A DNA stretch of 64,000 nt from Anaerolinea thermophila UNI-1 (GCF_000199675.1 NC_014960.1:620001-684000); one strand, 5' to 3'. Shown: positions 34,216 to 45,685, numbered from the stretch's first letter. Notes: generated by a model not told the origin, from the letters alone. Numbers and translations are program-made.

Positions 34216-35261
34216 AGAAGACGCTGTTTCTGCTGGCTTTGCTGGGGGCGTTGTTTCTCTCTGCCTGTGCTTCTTCGGTGGAACTGGGCAGTCTGTTCAC
34301 TCCCACCTTTACCCTTACCCCCTCGCTCACCCCAAGCGTGACCCAAACGCCCACCCCGACGGAGACTCTTACGCCATCTCCAACTGATACCGAGACCCCC
34401 ACGCTTTCTCCCACATTTACGACAAGTTTTACTCCTACATCCACCGACACCGTCACCCCAGGACCCAGCCCAACCGATACCCGCACGCCCACCGTCACCC
34501 GCACGCCCACGCGAACGCGCATTCCTACCCGTACCCGCATTCCCACCCGCACACCGACCATTACACTGACGCCGACTATCACCAATACGCCCACACCGCC
34601 GCCCCCGCAAACCGCCATTTTACGTCCCGGGTTGCTCTCGCGGGTGGTCTCGCCCATTCAGGCGGAAATTAACGTCACCCCCGGCGAAGACGGCATGGTG
34701 CGCATTGAACTGATTGGCGAGGACGGGCGCATCATTGTCCGTCAGGTACTGGACTACCGCAACTATCGCGGGCGCTCCATTACCATCTACCCGCAGATTC
34801 CCTTTGAGATTCAAGCCATGGCAGAAACTGCCCGCCTGCAGGTGGTGACGCAGGACCGCTTTGGCCGCACCATCAGCCTGATGTCGGTGGATCTGGTTTT
34901 GCTTTCACTGGGTAGGGCAGAGATTTACCCCCCGCTGGTGACGCAGGAACCCTACATTGTGCGTTTCCCTCAGGAAGGGCAGGTGGTCAGCGGCGGGGTG
35001 CTGTGGATCAGCGGGCTGGCGCGCCCGGTCAATTCCAGCCCTATTCTGATTGAATTGGTGGGGGAGAGCGGCGCGGTGCTCAGCACCAAACTGCTCACTG
35101 TCGAACCGCCCAGCGGTGAACTCAGCCACACCCCCTTTGAGGTGGAAATTCCCTATCAGGTAAATGCCAGCACGCCGGTACGTCTGACCTTCCGGCAGGA
35201 AGGCGGGCGCATCCCCGGTACGGTTGCCCTCTCCAGCCGTGTGATTGTTCTGGAGCCTTAA
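34212..35261 (+). CDS. lipoprotein with Thr/Pro-rich stalk and Gmad2-like Ig domain
   Basis: A 349-residue lipoprotein. The signal peptide ends in the lipobox L-S-A-C with C19. Residues ~30-135 are an almost pure Thr/Pro/Ser repeat (T-P-T-P, T-R-T-P-T-R and similar), which probably spans the cell wall. The folded part (~140-349) is beta-rich; the last ~110 residues resemble the Gmad2/Ig-like bacterial domain (I-V-R-F-P-Q-E-G-Q-V-V-S-G-G...V-R-L-T-F). Its ATG overlaps the LLM gene stop. The repetitive DNA creates a long spurious open frame on the other strand. Confidence 0.78.
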   Translation: MKKTLFLLALLGALFLSACASSVELGSLFTPTFTLTPSLTPSVTQTPTPTETLTPSPTDTETPTLSPTFTTSFTPTSTDTVTPGPSPTDTRTPTVTRTPTRTRIPTRTRIPTRTPTITLTPTITNTPTPPPPQTAILRPGLLSRVVSPIQAEINVTPGEDGMVRIELIGEDGRIIVRQVLDYRNYRGRSITIYPQIPFEIQAMAETARLQVVTQDRFGRTISLMSVDLVLLSLGRAEIYPPLVTQEPYIVRFPQEGQVVSGGVLWISGLARPVNSSPILIELVGESGAVLSTKLLTVEPPSGELSHTPFEVEIPYQVNASTPVRLTFRQEGGRIPGTVALSSRVIVLEP

Positions 35262-35286
35262 TCCTTGCAAACAGAAAGATAATTTT

Positions 35287-35745
35287 ATGGAAAAGAATCG
35301 TCTTCAGCCCGGTTTCTGGCGCATTGTGGATAATGATTACATTGCCACGTTTTCCATTTACACCATTGGCACGTTGTGGGCGGTATATCTCATCTTTAAG
35401 GTCTTTGCGCTGGAATTTCGCGATGAATCTTTTTATCTGATTCTCTCGGCAGTGCTGACCGTGCTGGGTGGTGCCGTGCTGGCGTGGCGCTACTGGCGCA
35501 TCCGCGCCTTTTTTGCAAAGGGGGAACGCACGCGGGGAAAACTGGTGAAGACTGATTTCTTCCGTTCAACGGGCTGGCTGGAATATGACTACACCCTGAA
35601 AGGCAAGCGCTATCACCGCAAAGAAACGGTACACCGCAACCCCCGTACCCGCGCATTGAAGGAAGGCGATCTGGTCTGGGTGGTGTTTGATCCTCAGCGC
35701 CCGGAACGCGCCATGCTGGCAGATATTTACGAAGAAAAAGGCTAA
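35287..35745 (+). CDS. DUF3592-like membrane protein
   Basis: A 152-residue protein with two membrane helices (~20-40 and 48-68) followed by a soluble beta domain with the R-T-R-G-K-L-V-K-T-D...G-W-L-E-Y-D-Y-T-L-K-G-K-R-Y pattern of DUF3592. The ATG at 35287 is preferred over an upstream start at 35245, which lies within the end of the lipoprotein gene. Function unknown. Confidence 0.65.
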   Translation: MEKNRLQPGFWRIVDNDYIATFSIYTIGTLWAVYLIFKVFALEFRDESFYLILSAVLTVLGGAVLAWRYWRIRAFFAKGERTRGKLVKTDFFRSTGWLEYDYTLKGKRYHRKETVHRNPRTRALKEGDLVWVVFDPQRPERAMLADIYEEKG

Positions 35746-35791
35746 AGAATCCGCCGATTTGTCTTATACTAAAATACAAAGGAAAGAGAAC

Positions 35792-36181
35792 ATGGCAAAT
35801 CGCGCCGGAGATTGGCTGAGACAGGCAGAGCGGGATTTGGAACAGGCTCGGGACTCCCAGCGGGCTGGCAGGCATGAGTGGGCATGCTTTGCCGCTCATC
35901 AGGCGGCAGAGAAAGCCCTGAAATCCCTGCACTTGCATTTTGGACAGGAAGCCTGGGGGCATGTGGTGGCGCGCCTGTTCAGCGATTTGCCGGCACAGGT
36001 ACAAATACCTGAGAATTTGGTTGAGAAGGGCCGCGTATTGGATAACTTCTATGTGCCTACCCGTTACCCTAACGGACATCCAGAAGGCGCGCCATTTGAA
36101 CACTATGGTATCCTGCAAAGTGAGCAAGCCATAACCTATGCCGGTGAGATCCTTGCATTCGTCCGTTCTCAAATGGCCTGA
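35792..36181 (+). CDS. HEPN-domain protein
   Basis: A 129-residue all-alpha HEPN protein. The pattern W-L-R-Q-A-E-R-D-L-E-Q-A...A-C-F-A-A-H-Q-A-A-E-K-A-L-K-S-L, then the N-F-Y-V-P-T-R-Y-P loop, is the minimal HEPN domain (PF05168). A clear R-x4-6-H RNase motif is not obvious, so it may be a toxin with weak activity or a non-catalytic binding partner. It is paired with the nucleotidyltransferase gene that overlaps its 3' end by 44 bases. GGAAAGAG lies before ATG 35792. Confidence 0.85.
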   Translation: MANRAGDWLRQAERDLEQARDSQRAGRHEWACFAAHQAAEKALKSLHLHFGQEAWGHVVARLFSDLPAQVQIPENLVEKGRVLDNFYVPTRYPNGHPEGAPFEHYGILQSEQAITYAGEILAFVRSQMA

Positions 36182-36503
36182 CGCCCGTACAGTGGATGCG
36201 GCGGTTCGGGCATGGGCGGCACAACTGGCTTCTGCACACCCTGAAGTGCTGAAAGTGGGCTATTGGGGTTCGTATGCCCGCGGCGACTGGGGGGTAGGGA
36301 GTGACGTGGATCTGGTGCTGATTCTTTCCCGGTCAGACCTGCCTTTTGACCAGCGCGGAAGGACGTTGGATGCCACTTCATTACCCGTCCCCGCTGATTT
36401 GCTGGTTTATACCCTGGAAGAATGGCTGAATCTTCCTGAAGAAGGGCGGTTCAAGAAAACGCTGGCGAGCGAAATCGTCTGGGTGTTTGAGCGCAATCCC
36501 TGA
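36138..36503 (+). CDS. MNT-type minimal nucleotidyltransferase
   Basis: A 121-residue nucleotidyltransferase with the motif G-S-Y-A-R-G-D...S-D-V-D-L-V-L (~44-61); the two Asp residues bind metal. Together with the HEPN gene it forms a minimal HEPN/MNT pair, where MNT proteins in known systems neutralise HEPN toxins by adding nucleotides to a Tyr. The start is uncertain: ATG 36138, GTG 36144 and TTG 36153 are all possible, and the first gives a 44-base overlap with the HEPN gene. Confidence 0.82.
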   Translation: MPVRSLHSSVLKWPDARTVDAAVRAWAAQLASAHPEVLKVGYWGSYARGDWGVGSDVDLVLILSRSDLPFDQRGRTLDATSLPVPADLLVYTLEEWLNLPEEGRFKKTLASEIVWVFERNP

Positions 36504-36549
36504 AGTCCTTTAGACGAACGTATTGCGGGGGTGTGAAAGGGTCTCTCTG

Positions 36550-37704
36550 TTATGCCCCGCCCTGGGTGTACAGCGCCGGGTCGGTGGGAGTTTGTCCTGA
36601 AGGATCCCACACATACACCCAATCGCCCTCTTTTGCCCACTGGAACAGCCAGGCAGAATCGCCAATGGAGAGGTTGACACACCCATGCGTGCCGGGGAAG
36701 CCGTACCATGCCCGCCAGTATGCTCCATGCAGGGCGCGTGCCTGGTCAAAGTACATCGTCCAGGGCACATCTTCCAGGTAGTAAAAGTCGGAACGGTCGG
36801 CTTCAAATGCCCCCTGCATGGTTTCCAGGGGTTTCTTCTTGTAAATCTGGAACAAGCCGGGGCGGGTGTAGAAAGGCTCGCCGCCGCTGGCTACCATGGT
36901 GGCAAAGATTAACTGATTGTTCTCGTACACCGAGAGCGTTTGATCGTACAGGTTCACCTCGATCCAGCGGTTGCCGGTTACCCCTTGAGGCGGGGTGGTG
37001 TTAATGCGTACCTGACGAATGTAGCGGCGTTCCACCCAGCGGTCAAAGCCAATCTGATACCAGTCGGTGCCGTCGCGGTTGACGATCTGGTAAATCTGCA
37101 CGGCGGTTTCGCGGTACAGGATGGGGTCTACTTCCGGGGCGGTGTAGGTAGGGGCAGTTCTGGCGCGGGTGTGATCCACAATCCAGCCGAACGAGTTGGC
37201 GGGGGTGCGGTAAAACTGCAGACCCTGAAAACTGGAGTATGCCGCGGGCGAGGCGCGCATCCACTCGCCCGTTTTTAACTGCACGTAAGGCTTATCGTTG
37301 ACGCGCTGGACGTTGATGATGGAGACGTAGCGCAGTTTCCCGGCATCTATAGAGCGTACCGGGTTACTGCCGTTCACGGCATCTTCCAGTGTGCTGTACA
37401 ACGGGGCAGGTTCGTTAGCAGGCAGGTTGATTTTGGCAATCGAAACCGGGCTTTGGGTCAATTCGGCGGGGGGCTTGCGCGCCGGTAAGGGGCGCGGGGG
37501 GTATGTCAGCCCATAAGCCGACCATTCGGTCAGTTTTGCCGCCGGTCCCAGAACCAGACAATCGGCGCCGGTGGGGTAGGCATCCGGCAGGCACAGGGCA
37601 TCACCGGTAAAGGGTTCCGACTGGCTTTGGGCTTTAACCGTGGAAAGGGTGCCTGCCAGCCAGAATAGCATCGCCAGGAAGAAAACCGCTAAACCTTTTC
37701 GCAT
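36550..37704 (-). CDS. secreted L,D-transpeptidase (YkuD)
   Basis: A 384-residue exported protein. The signal peptide spans ~1-25 (V-K-A-Q junction). The YkuD catalytic domain (~245-370) has H-G-A-Y-W and the active-site H340-G-C342 in G-T-H-G-C-V-N-L-S. The N-terminal half contains a repeated SH3-like region around Y-R-T-P-A-N-S-F-G-W-I-V and R-A-R-T-A-P. It makes 3-3 crosslinks or attaches proteins in peptidoglycan. It is the last gene of the envelope block on this strand. Confidence 0.88.
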   Translation of the reverse strand: MRKGLAVFFLAMLFWLAGTLSTVKAQSQSEPFTGDALCLPDAYPTGADCLVLGPAAKLTEWSAYGLTYPPRPLPARKPPAELTQSPVSIAKINLPANEPAPLYSTLEDAVNGSNPVRSIDAGKLRYVSIINVQRVNDKPYVQLKTGEWMRASPAAYSSFQGLQFYRTPANSFGWIVDHTRARTAPTYTAPEVDPILYRETAVQIYQIVNRDGTDWYQIGFDRWVERRYIRQVRINTTPPQGVTGNRWIEVNLYDQTLSVYENNQLIFATMVASGGEPFYTRPGLFQIYKKKPLETMQGAFEADRSDFYYLEDVPWTMYFDQARALHGAYWRAWYGFPGTHGCVNLSIGDSAWLFQWAKEGDWVYVWDPSGQTPTDPALYTQGGA

Positions 37705-37746
37705 GTGCAGAATTTTACTCGATATTTGAGGGAAAAGGGATGAGGG

Positions 37747-39921
<2,175 letters not shown>

Positions 39922-39947
39922 TTAAATTCCTTAAGCATTCGAAAGCC

Positions 39948-41921
39948 TCAGGGCACTGCAATCCTCAAGCACGTCGGTGGATTTTCTTTGGGAATCAGAA
40001 TCTGCGTGCCGCTCTGATCCAGCGTATCCAGCGGTTTGTAGTAACTGAGAATGGGAATGGTCACCCGCGTCACCCAGACGTTATTTTCTTCAGGAAAGGT
40101 GTCCTGCGGGCTTTTGAATACAATGTTTTGCTGGGCAGAGACAATCACAGCAAAGCGCTGATGGCACAGGTCATCGTAGAACTGTTGGAGATACGCACGG
40201 TTATCGGACATGGCGTATTCCATCAGGTCGATGGTTTCGTAAGGAAAGATCAGGCGCAGTCCTTCGATTTGATGAAAGGTGAGCAGTTGCCTCTGCCAGA
40301 TGAACAGTACCGGTTGCTGGTTTTCAACGGCAGGCTTCAGGTAACTTTTCAGCAGACTCAGTTCAAACTCGGCGCGGGCTTTATCCAGAACTGGGATGGG
40401 ACGCCCTTCCATCACGGCAGGGTAGAAGGGTAGAATGAATGCCAGGGCGATGAGGATGGCGGGCTTGCGGAATGGTACACCGGGATGCTGTTCGCCTGTC
40501 ACCTGCCCGCTGAAAAGCGCGCTTCCCCAAATCCACAGCGTCATCCAGTAGGCATCCAGATTGTGCAGGTTGGCTCCCCCGCCAATCTTGGTGCTGACCA
40601 CCAGACCGCCGGCAAACAGGATGAACACCATCCCGCTCAATCCCAGCAGGCGCAGGGGATGGAGAATTTGGCGCTTGCCGTTCAACGCAATCAAAAAGAG
40701 AATGGGCAGGCTGAGGATGACCGTGAGAGGCAAAATGCCCGGCGGATACGTGGGGCTGGGCAAAAGGCGGTACCACAGCAAACTGGAGAAGAAACTGGAG
40801 CCAAACGAGGAAATATCGGGTTGCCGGGAAAGGGCAATGTACATTGCCTGCGCAAGGAAAGCGCTGACCACGCCCGAGATTCCCCAAATCACAGGATTTT
40901 TTACCCAGCGCCAGAAGTTTCCTGGATACGGCTGTTCCAGCAGATACAGCATGATTGCCAGCATGGCAGGCACGGGGAACCAGTTCACCCGGCTAATGCC
41001 CGCCCACAGCGACGCCAGCACGATGACGAAAAACGAACGCCAGAAGCGGCGGCTATCGAATCCTGCCAGCACAATCCCTGAGGCTACCAGCAGGTGGTAG
41101 TACACCGGTCCCTGCATCAGGAACAGCGCCGACCAGCCGATGAAAAGCCAGCGGATGCTTCGAGAGGCGAGGGATAACCGCCGTGCCAGCAGGAAGGCAT
41201 TCAGCAGGGGCATGCCAAACCAGAGCAGTGCCTGCCAGAGGCGATGTGCCCAGAGAGGAAGATTACCGATGAGATGGGGAATGGAGAGCAACAGGTAACG
41301 CGAAGGATGCAGAAACGGCAGGGGAGTGGATTCCCCATATATGGCTTGCGAGTGGAACAGCGAACCGTAATAAAACCGGCTGGCTTCCGACCATCCCAGC
41401 GAGAAGGGGTAATCGCGCACAGCGAAGAAATACTCGCCCCCACGATGGAGCAGTCCCAAAAAGAGCAATGCCCCTGCCAGCGCTTCCACCCCGCGCAGGC
41501 GCGGGAACAGCGCCAGCCAGAAAGGCACCGTCAGGACGCCCAACACCCACAGCAGACTCAGGCGCAGGGCAGGACTGAGAAAGAGATCATTGCGTTCGAA
41601 CAATGCCGGGTAGGGCAGGTAAATCAATTCCAGCCAGCCTATTCCAACCAGGCCAAGGATGGGAATACCCACCCAGCGGATGCGCCGCAGGGCAAGCAGT
41701 CCGCGCTGGAAAAACGCTTCAAAGGTTTGCCATCGCGGGGTCAGCGAAAGCCCCCAGAGCACTCCGGTTCCAGAGAAGAAAAGTCCGCCGAGGATAAACA
41801 CCAGCATCCACTTGCTCGAAGCGGGGATGCGCCCGTCCTGCAGGGCGGGAATACCCAGTTCCAGCAGGGCTATTCCTGTAGCCAGGAAGGTTAAACCCAG
41901 AACGGTTCGCCGAAACGTCAT
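39948..41921 (-). CDS. polytopic membrane protein, possible GT-C glycosyltransferase
   Basis: A 657-residue protein with about 13 hydrophobic helices and a C-terminal soluble domain of about 130 residues (~525-657, beginning P-V-L-D-K-A-R-A-E-F-E-L-S). The first outer loop includes an E-R-N-D-L-F-L segment, possibly the acidic motif of GT-C enzymes. It overlaps the flippase-like gene by 4 bases, so it shares an operon with a dolichol-phosphate-type GT2. The specific activity cannot be read from sequence. Confidence 0.6.
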   Translation of the reverse strand: MTFRRTVLGLTFLATGIALLELGIPALQDGRIPASSKWMLVFILGGLFFSGTGVLWGLSLTPRWQTFEAFFQRGLLALRRIRWVGIPILGLVGIGWLELIYLPYPALFERNDLFLSPALRLSLLWVLGVLTVPFWLALFPRLRGVEALAGALLFLGLLHRGGEYFFAVRDYPFSLGWSEASRFYYGSLFHSQAIYGESTPLPFLHPSRYLLLSIPHLIGNLPLWAHRLWQALLWFGMPLLNAFLLARRLSLASRSIRWLFIGWSALFLMQGPVYYHLLVASGIVLAGFDSRRFWRSFFVIVLASLWAGISRVNWFPVPAMLAIMLYLLEQPYPGNFWRWVKNPVIWGISGVVSAFLAQAMYIALSRQPDISSFGSSFFSSLLWYRLLPSPTYPPGILPLTVILSLPILFLIALNGKRQILHPLRLLGLSGMVFILFAGGLVVSTKIGGGANLHNLDAYWMTLWIWGSALFSGQVTGEQHPGVPFRKPAILIALAFILPFYPAVMEGRPIPVLDKARAEFELSLLKSYLKPAVENQQPVLFIWQRQLLTFHQIEGLRLIFPYETIDLMEYAMSDNRAYLQQFYDDLCHQRFAVIVSAQQNIVFKSPQDTFPEENNVWVTRVTIPILSYYKPLDTLDQSGTQILIPKENPPTCLRIAVP

Positions 41922-42814
41922 TGCGTTTTGCCCTCCCGTGCTGCCAGAATATCCGGCACGAACAGCGCTCCCGGCAGGCTGGCAAGCATCTGCAGGGCTC
42001 GCAAAAGCACTGCCAGGGTCAGGCTGGCTTCCATGGAGATGCCCCCCAGATGAGCGTAAAGCAGGGTGCTGGAGACTTCCTGCAGTCCCAGCCCGTTAAT
42101 CGAGACCGGCAGAAGGGTGATAAAGTACACCAGCGACCAGATGCCGGCAATCGTCAGCCAGGGGATGGATTGCCCCTGTCCTTCCAGCAAAATGGCAATG
42201 GATGAGAACAGGCAAGCCATGTGGACAAGGGTAAATCCCAGAGAAATCAGCAACGGAGCAGGTTTGCGCGCCCAAAAGCGGAAGTGTTCCAGCAAGTTTT
42301 GCGCGAAAGCGCGGATCTTTTGGAACAATCCCGGAAGAGAAAGAAACGCGCTTTGCAGGACAGGCATGCCTGCATCCAGCGCACGCGCCAGCCCCCAGGG
42401 GAGTGCCAGCGTCATCCCCGCCATGCCGATCAGGCGGTCTGCCACCAGTGAAGCGGTACTTAAGGCAGCGTCCATGCGCAGTTGTACGGCGCCTGCCAGG
42501 CGCACCACATCCCCGCCGATGGTTGTGGGAAGGAAATTGGCGGCAAACAGCCCGGCAAAGGTGAGGCGCATACTTTGCGAGAGGCGCAGGCGCGGCTGAG
42601 CGGATGCCAGCAGGACGTGCCAGCGCAGAGCCACTGCCAGACGGGAAAGCAGGGTCAACCCCAATGCCGCCAGCCAGCGCCAGACTTCAATCTGACGGAA
42701 CGAAGCCCGCAGGGTGTCCCAGTCCTGTTGCGCCGCCAGATACCCCAGCAACAGCAGAGTCAGCAGGGTGCCTGCCCAGCGAATCCAGGTAGCCTTGGAG
42801 CGGGGTGCTTTCAT
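41918..42814 (-). CDS. AglD/MprF-type membrane protein (UPF0104, flippase-like)
   Basis: A 298-residue protein with about seven membrane helices. The segments T-L-L-S-R-L-A-V-A-L-R-W, N-F-L-P-T-T-I-G-G-D-V-V-R and P-V-S-I-N-G-L-G-L-Q-E match the lysylphosphatidylglycerol synthase transmembrane/AglD family. Such proteins flip or process lipid-linked sugars or aminoacyl lipids. It overlaps both neighbouring genes by 4 bases. Confidence 0.82.
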   Translation of the reverse strand: MKAPRSKATWIRWAGTLLTLLLLGYLAAQQDWDTLRASFRQIEVWRWLAALGLTLLSRLAVALRWHVLLASAQPRLRLSQSMRLTFAGLFAANFLPTTIGGDVVRLAGAVQLRMDAALSTASLVADRLIGMAGMTLALPWGLARALDAGMPVLQSAFLSLPGLFQKIRAFAQNLLEHFRFWARKPAPLLISLGFTLVHMACLFSSIAILLEGQGQSIPWLTIAGIWSLVYFITLLPVSINGLGLQEVSSTLLYAHLGGISMEASLTLAVLLRALQMLASLPGALFVPDILAAREGKTQ

Positions 42815-43764
42815 ACCTCAGGGGGAAAATTGATGGTTGTCCGTACGGTGTAAGTGGGTTTGCCCTGCGATTCGTGGTAGGTGCGCACCAGCAGTTCGGC
42901 AATCAGTCCCATCAGGATGGACTGGAAGCCAAAAATGGCTACCATGGTGCTCATCTGGAACAGCGGACTGCCCAGCACGGAGATGCCGAAGAACACCCGC
43001 CGCACGAACAGGTAGAACAGCACCAGAAACGCCATCCCAATCAGAATGATGCCCACCCCGCCGAACAGGTAGATGGGTTTGTTGGAGTAACTGGAAAGGA
43101 ACTTCACCGTGAACAGGTCAAGGATCACCTTGGCAGTGCGCTCCAGCCCGTACTTGGCCTTGCCAAACCGGCGGGGGTGATGATGCACTTCCACTTCCAG
43201 GATGCGCGCGCCTACCGAATGGGCATAGACAGGAATGAAGCGGTGCATTTCCCCGTAAAGCCGGAATCCGGTGAGGACTTCTCGGCGATAGGCTTTCAGC
43301 GTGCAGCCGTAGTCGTGCAGATGCACGCCGGTCACGCGGGAAATCAAGCCATTTGCCAGCCGGGAAGGCAGTGTGCGGGTCAGGTCATCCTGGCGGTTCT
43401 TGCGCCAGCCGCTCACCACATCGTAGCCTTCATGAATCTTTTCCAGCATCATGGGGATATCGGCGGGGTCGTTTTGCAGGTCGGCATCCATCAGCACGAC
43501 AATCTCACCAGAGGAATGGTCAATGCCGGCGGCGATGGCGGCGGTTTGCCCAAAATTGCGCCGCAACAGCACCACACGCACATGCTGAGGGTCCTGCTCT
43601 GCCAGGGTTTGCAAAACCTGCGGACTGCTATCGCGACTGCCGTCGTCCACCAGAATCAACTCCCATTCAAGATTCAGGGGGACAACCGCCGCAACCACGG
43701 CTTGATACAACAGGGGAAGATTTTCTTCTTCGTTATAGACAGGGACAACGATTGAGAGATCCAT
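42811..43764 (-). CDS. GT2 polyprenyl-phosphate glycosyltransferase (DPM1/DesVII-like) with two C-terminal helices
   Basis: A 317-residue family 2 glycosyltransferase: V-V-P-V-Y-N-E-E-E-N-L-P at the start, V-L-M-D-A-D-L-Q-N-D-P as the metal-binding D-x-D, then Q-D-D and R-R-x-x-x motifs, and two membrane helices (~230-250, 262-285). It would charge polyprenyl phosphate with a sugar at the inner face. ATG 43764 starts the S-I-V-V-P strand. TATAAT lies only 9 bases upstream and there is no Shine-Dalgarno, so the longer frame from 43815 is rejected. Confidence 0.88.
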   Translation of the reverse strand: MDLSIVVPVYNEEENLPLLYQAVVAAVVPLNLEWELILVDDGSRDSSPQVLQTLAEQDPQHVRVVLLRRNFGQTAAIAAGIDHSSGEIVVLMDADLQNDPADIPMMLEKIHEGYDVVSGWRKNRQDDLTRTLPSRLANGLISRVTGVHLHDYGCTLKAYRREVLTGFRLYGEMHRFIPVYAHSVGARILEVEVHHHPRRFGKAKYGLERTAKVILDLFTVKFLSSYSNKPIYLFGGVGIILIGMAFLVLFYLFVRRVFFGISVLGSPLFQMSTMVAIFGFQSILMGLIAELLVRTYHESQGKPTYTVRTTINFPPEV

Positions 43765-43773
43765 CAAGCCCCA

Positions 43774-43779
43774 ATTATA
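43774..43779 (-). promoter_or_regulatory. -10 box of the glycosyltransferase operon
   Basis: TATAAT on the - strand, 9 bases before the GT2 start codon. Expected transcription start is 2-3 bases from the ATG, which implies a leaderless or nearly leaderless mRNA. Confidence 0.5.
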
Positions 43780-43811
43780 GCCGAGAATCGCCCTGGTCGA
43801 GATTGCCAGGG

Positions 43812-43847
43812 ACAAACAAAAACAACCGCGCCTTCATCGGGCGCGGT
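43812..43847 (-). terminator. terminator of the LCP gene
   Basis: On the - strand: ACCGCGCC pairs with GGCGCGGT (7-base loop), followed by TGTTTTTGTTTG. It lies 30 bases after the LCP-family gene and just upstream of the GT2 promoter. Confidence 0.85.
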
Positions 43848-43876
43848 GTGAAAGAGGCTCTTAAGTCTCATGCCGA

Positions 43877-45340
43877 TTATGGTAGCGGGTTGCTTTGGGC
43901 AAATGGCGTTCCCAAAATGATCTCGATATCCACCTGCGCGTTGGGGTCGTAGCGACTGATCACGCGGGTGTTGTCTTTACCCAGCATGTCCAGCAACAGG
44001 GTCATGGTGTAGGGCTTGCCGCTGTAATCAATCAGGGTGTTGAAACTGTACACCTGATCGGCATTGCCCTCGCCGGTCACGTTCAAGCCTTTACTGCGCA
44101 GGTATTCTGCCGTCCTGCCTGCCAGCCCACCGGTGGTTGTACCATTCTTTACGAGGATACGGGCGGCTTCCTGCTTGACCAGTTCCTCGGGGTCATCGGT
44201 GACTGCCGCAGGACCGACCGGTCCGCCGGTGGCGAAGATTTCATCGCGCAGGACGCGAATCTGATCAGTTACCGGAATCTCGATGGCTTGCCCATCGGGA
44301 GAGGTGCTGAACGTCACATAATTGGGCGGTCCGATGATACCGCGCTTGATGTTTTCCTTGTCAATTTGCTGGCTCAGCCACGCCAGTTGAACGATTTGCT
44401 CCAGTGTCAGGTTGGTGCGCACGCCGGATTGCACCTCAGCATACAGGCGCGGTGCTTTGGCAATCAGCGTGGGGAGCATGTTGAACTGCAAAACGCGGTC
44501 GCGAATGGAGATGAGTACTTCCTGCTGGCGGGCGGCGCGGTCAAAGTCTCCGCCCTCGGTGTAGCGGTTACGCGCATACGCCAGCGCGGTAGCGCCATCC
44601 ACCACGTACACCCCCGGATCCAGCCAGATGGTGTTGTTGGGACCGATGGGGTCGAGTTTGATGCGTTCTTTGGGGCGAATCTTGACCCCGCCCAGTTCAT
44701 CAATGATGCGTACAAAGGCGTTGAAGTCCACCAGCGCATAGTACTGAATGGGCACGCCCAGCAATTGCTCCACGGTGCGCATGGCAAGCCCCGGACCGCC
44801 ATCCGGCAGTTTATACACCTCCCCGAGGAAGTAAGCGGTGTTGATTTTGCCGTAATCAAAGCCGGGGATTTGCACCCACAGATCGCGCGGGATGGAGAGC
44901 ATCCCGGCGGTTTTGCTCACCGGGTCAACGGTTAACAACATCATACTGTCGGTGCGCGAAGCGCCGTTCTGGTCGCACTCGGCAAAGTTGTCCTCACAAT
45001 CGCGATAATCCAAGCCCATCACCAGCAGAGTGACGCGGGTCTTCCCGTCCCAGGGTTTGGGTTCCGGTCCGGCACCGTTGTTTTGCAGAGGACCTTCTGG
45101 AAGAGGCACATTGCTGTTGCCCTGATTTTGTTCGCCGCTTTGGGCAGGGGATGAGGCGGCAGGGGCATTGCCCATACCGGTCATCGTCCACGAAGAGAAC
45201 AGGTTGCGCGCCCAGAGATACGCCACAACGGCGGTCGCCAGCGCCAGTACCACAAACACCCCCAGCAGAATCAGCGTGGTGCGATCCAGCGAAGGTTGGG
45301 ATTGTCGATATCGAGAACTTACACGAGCCATGGATTGCAT
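43877..45340 (-). CDS. LytR-CpsA-Psr (LCP) family cell-envelope transferase
   Basis: A 487-residue membrane-anchored LCP protein. One membrane helix (~residues 20-42), a Ser/Gly/Pro/Asn linker, then the LCP domain (~100-310) with R-T-D-S-M-M-L-L-T-V-D-P, S-I-P-R-D-L-W-V-Q-I-P-G and Y-A-R-N-R-Y-T-E-G-G-D-F-D-R-A-A-R-Q-Q. A C-terminal LytR_C domain (~385-485) follows. It attaches polymers to peptidoglycan or protein. ATG 45340 (GGGAGAG upstream) is chosen over a longer frame from 45490. It lies 79 bases after the Trm112-like gene. Confidence 0.88.
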   Translation of the reverse strand: MQSMARVSSRYRQSQPSLDRTTLILLGVFVVLALATAVVAYLWARNLFSSWTMTGMGNAPAASSPAQSGEQNQGNSNVPLPEGPLQNNGAGPEPKPWDGKTRVTLLVMGLDYRDCEDNFAECDQNGASRTDSMMLLTVDPVSKTAGMLSIPRDLWVQIPGFDYGKINTAYFLGEVYKLPDGGPGLAMRTVEQLLGVPIQYYALVDFNAFVRIIDELGGVKIRPKERIKLDPIGPNNTIWLDPGVYVVDGATALAYARNRYTEGGDFDRAARQQEVLISIRDRVLQFNMLPTLIAKAPRLYAEVQSGVRTNLTLEQIVQLAWLSQQIDKENIKRGIIGPPNYVTFSTSPDGQAIEIPVTDQIRVLRDEIFATGGPVGPAAVTDDPEELVKQEAARILVKNGTTTGGLAGRTAEYLRSKGLNVTGEGNADQVYSFNTLIDYSGKPYTMTLLLDMLGKDNTRVISRYDPNAQVDIEIILGTPFAQSNPLP

Positions 45341-45419
45341 ACTCTCTTCTCTCCCGTTGCGGATGTTCTCAATGGACTGTGCAAGAAGCGTTCCATCCGC
45401 CGGGAGAGGAAAAATGAAA

Positions 45420-45647
45420 TTACTTTGGCGCGGGGGGCGGGACAGGCAGGTCTTCCACTGCTGTCTGAATCCACTTGTCCCCTTCGTCAATCAGCATCAC
45501 CGGAATTTCATCCACGATGGGGTATTTGCGCTGGCAGTCCTGACACACCAGCCAGTAATCCCGCGAAAGGGTCAGCAATCCCGTTTTGCCTTCTTCTCGA
45601 ACGCACACAGGACAGCGTAAAATCTCCATCAAGTCAGGGTGTACCAT
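45420..45647 (-). CDS. Trm112-family small zinc protein
   Basis: A 75-residue Trm112/YcaR-like protein: R-C-P-V-C near residue 12 and V-C-Q-D-C near 36 form the zinc site, then K-Y-P-I-V-D-E-I-P-V-M-L, which is the family signature. Such proteins stabilise methyltransferases; in bacteria they often sit near cell-envelope or tRNA-modification genes. A Pro-rich tail (P-V-P-P-P-A-P-K) ends it. Confidence 0.85.
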   Translation of the reverse strand: MVHPDLMEILRCPVCVREEGKTGLLTLSRDYWLVCQDCQRKYPIVDEIPVMLIDEGDKWIQTAVEDLPVPPPAPK

Positions 45648-45685
45648 TCCATCCTTCTCCTACCATTTTGGTCGGGCTAGAACCA

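Noticed and set aside
34154..34657. Val/Gly-repeat open frame on the - strand
   Set aside because: It is the complement of the Thr/Pro-coding repeat in the lipoprotein gene; the regular V-G-V pattern is an artefact.
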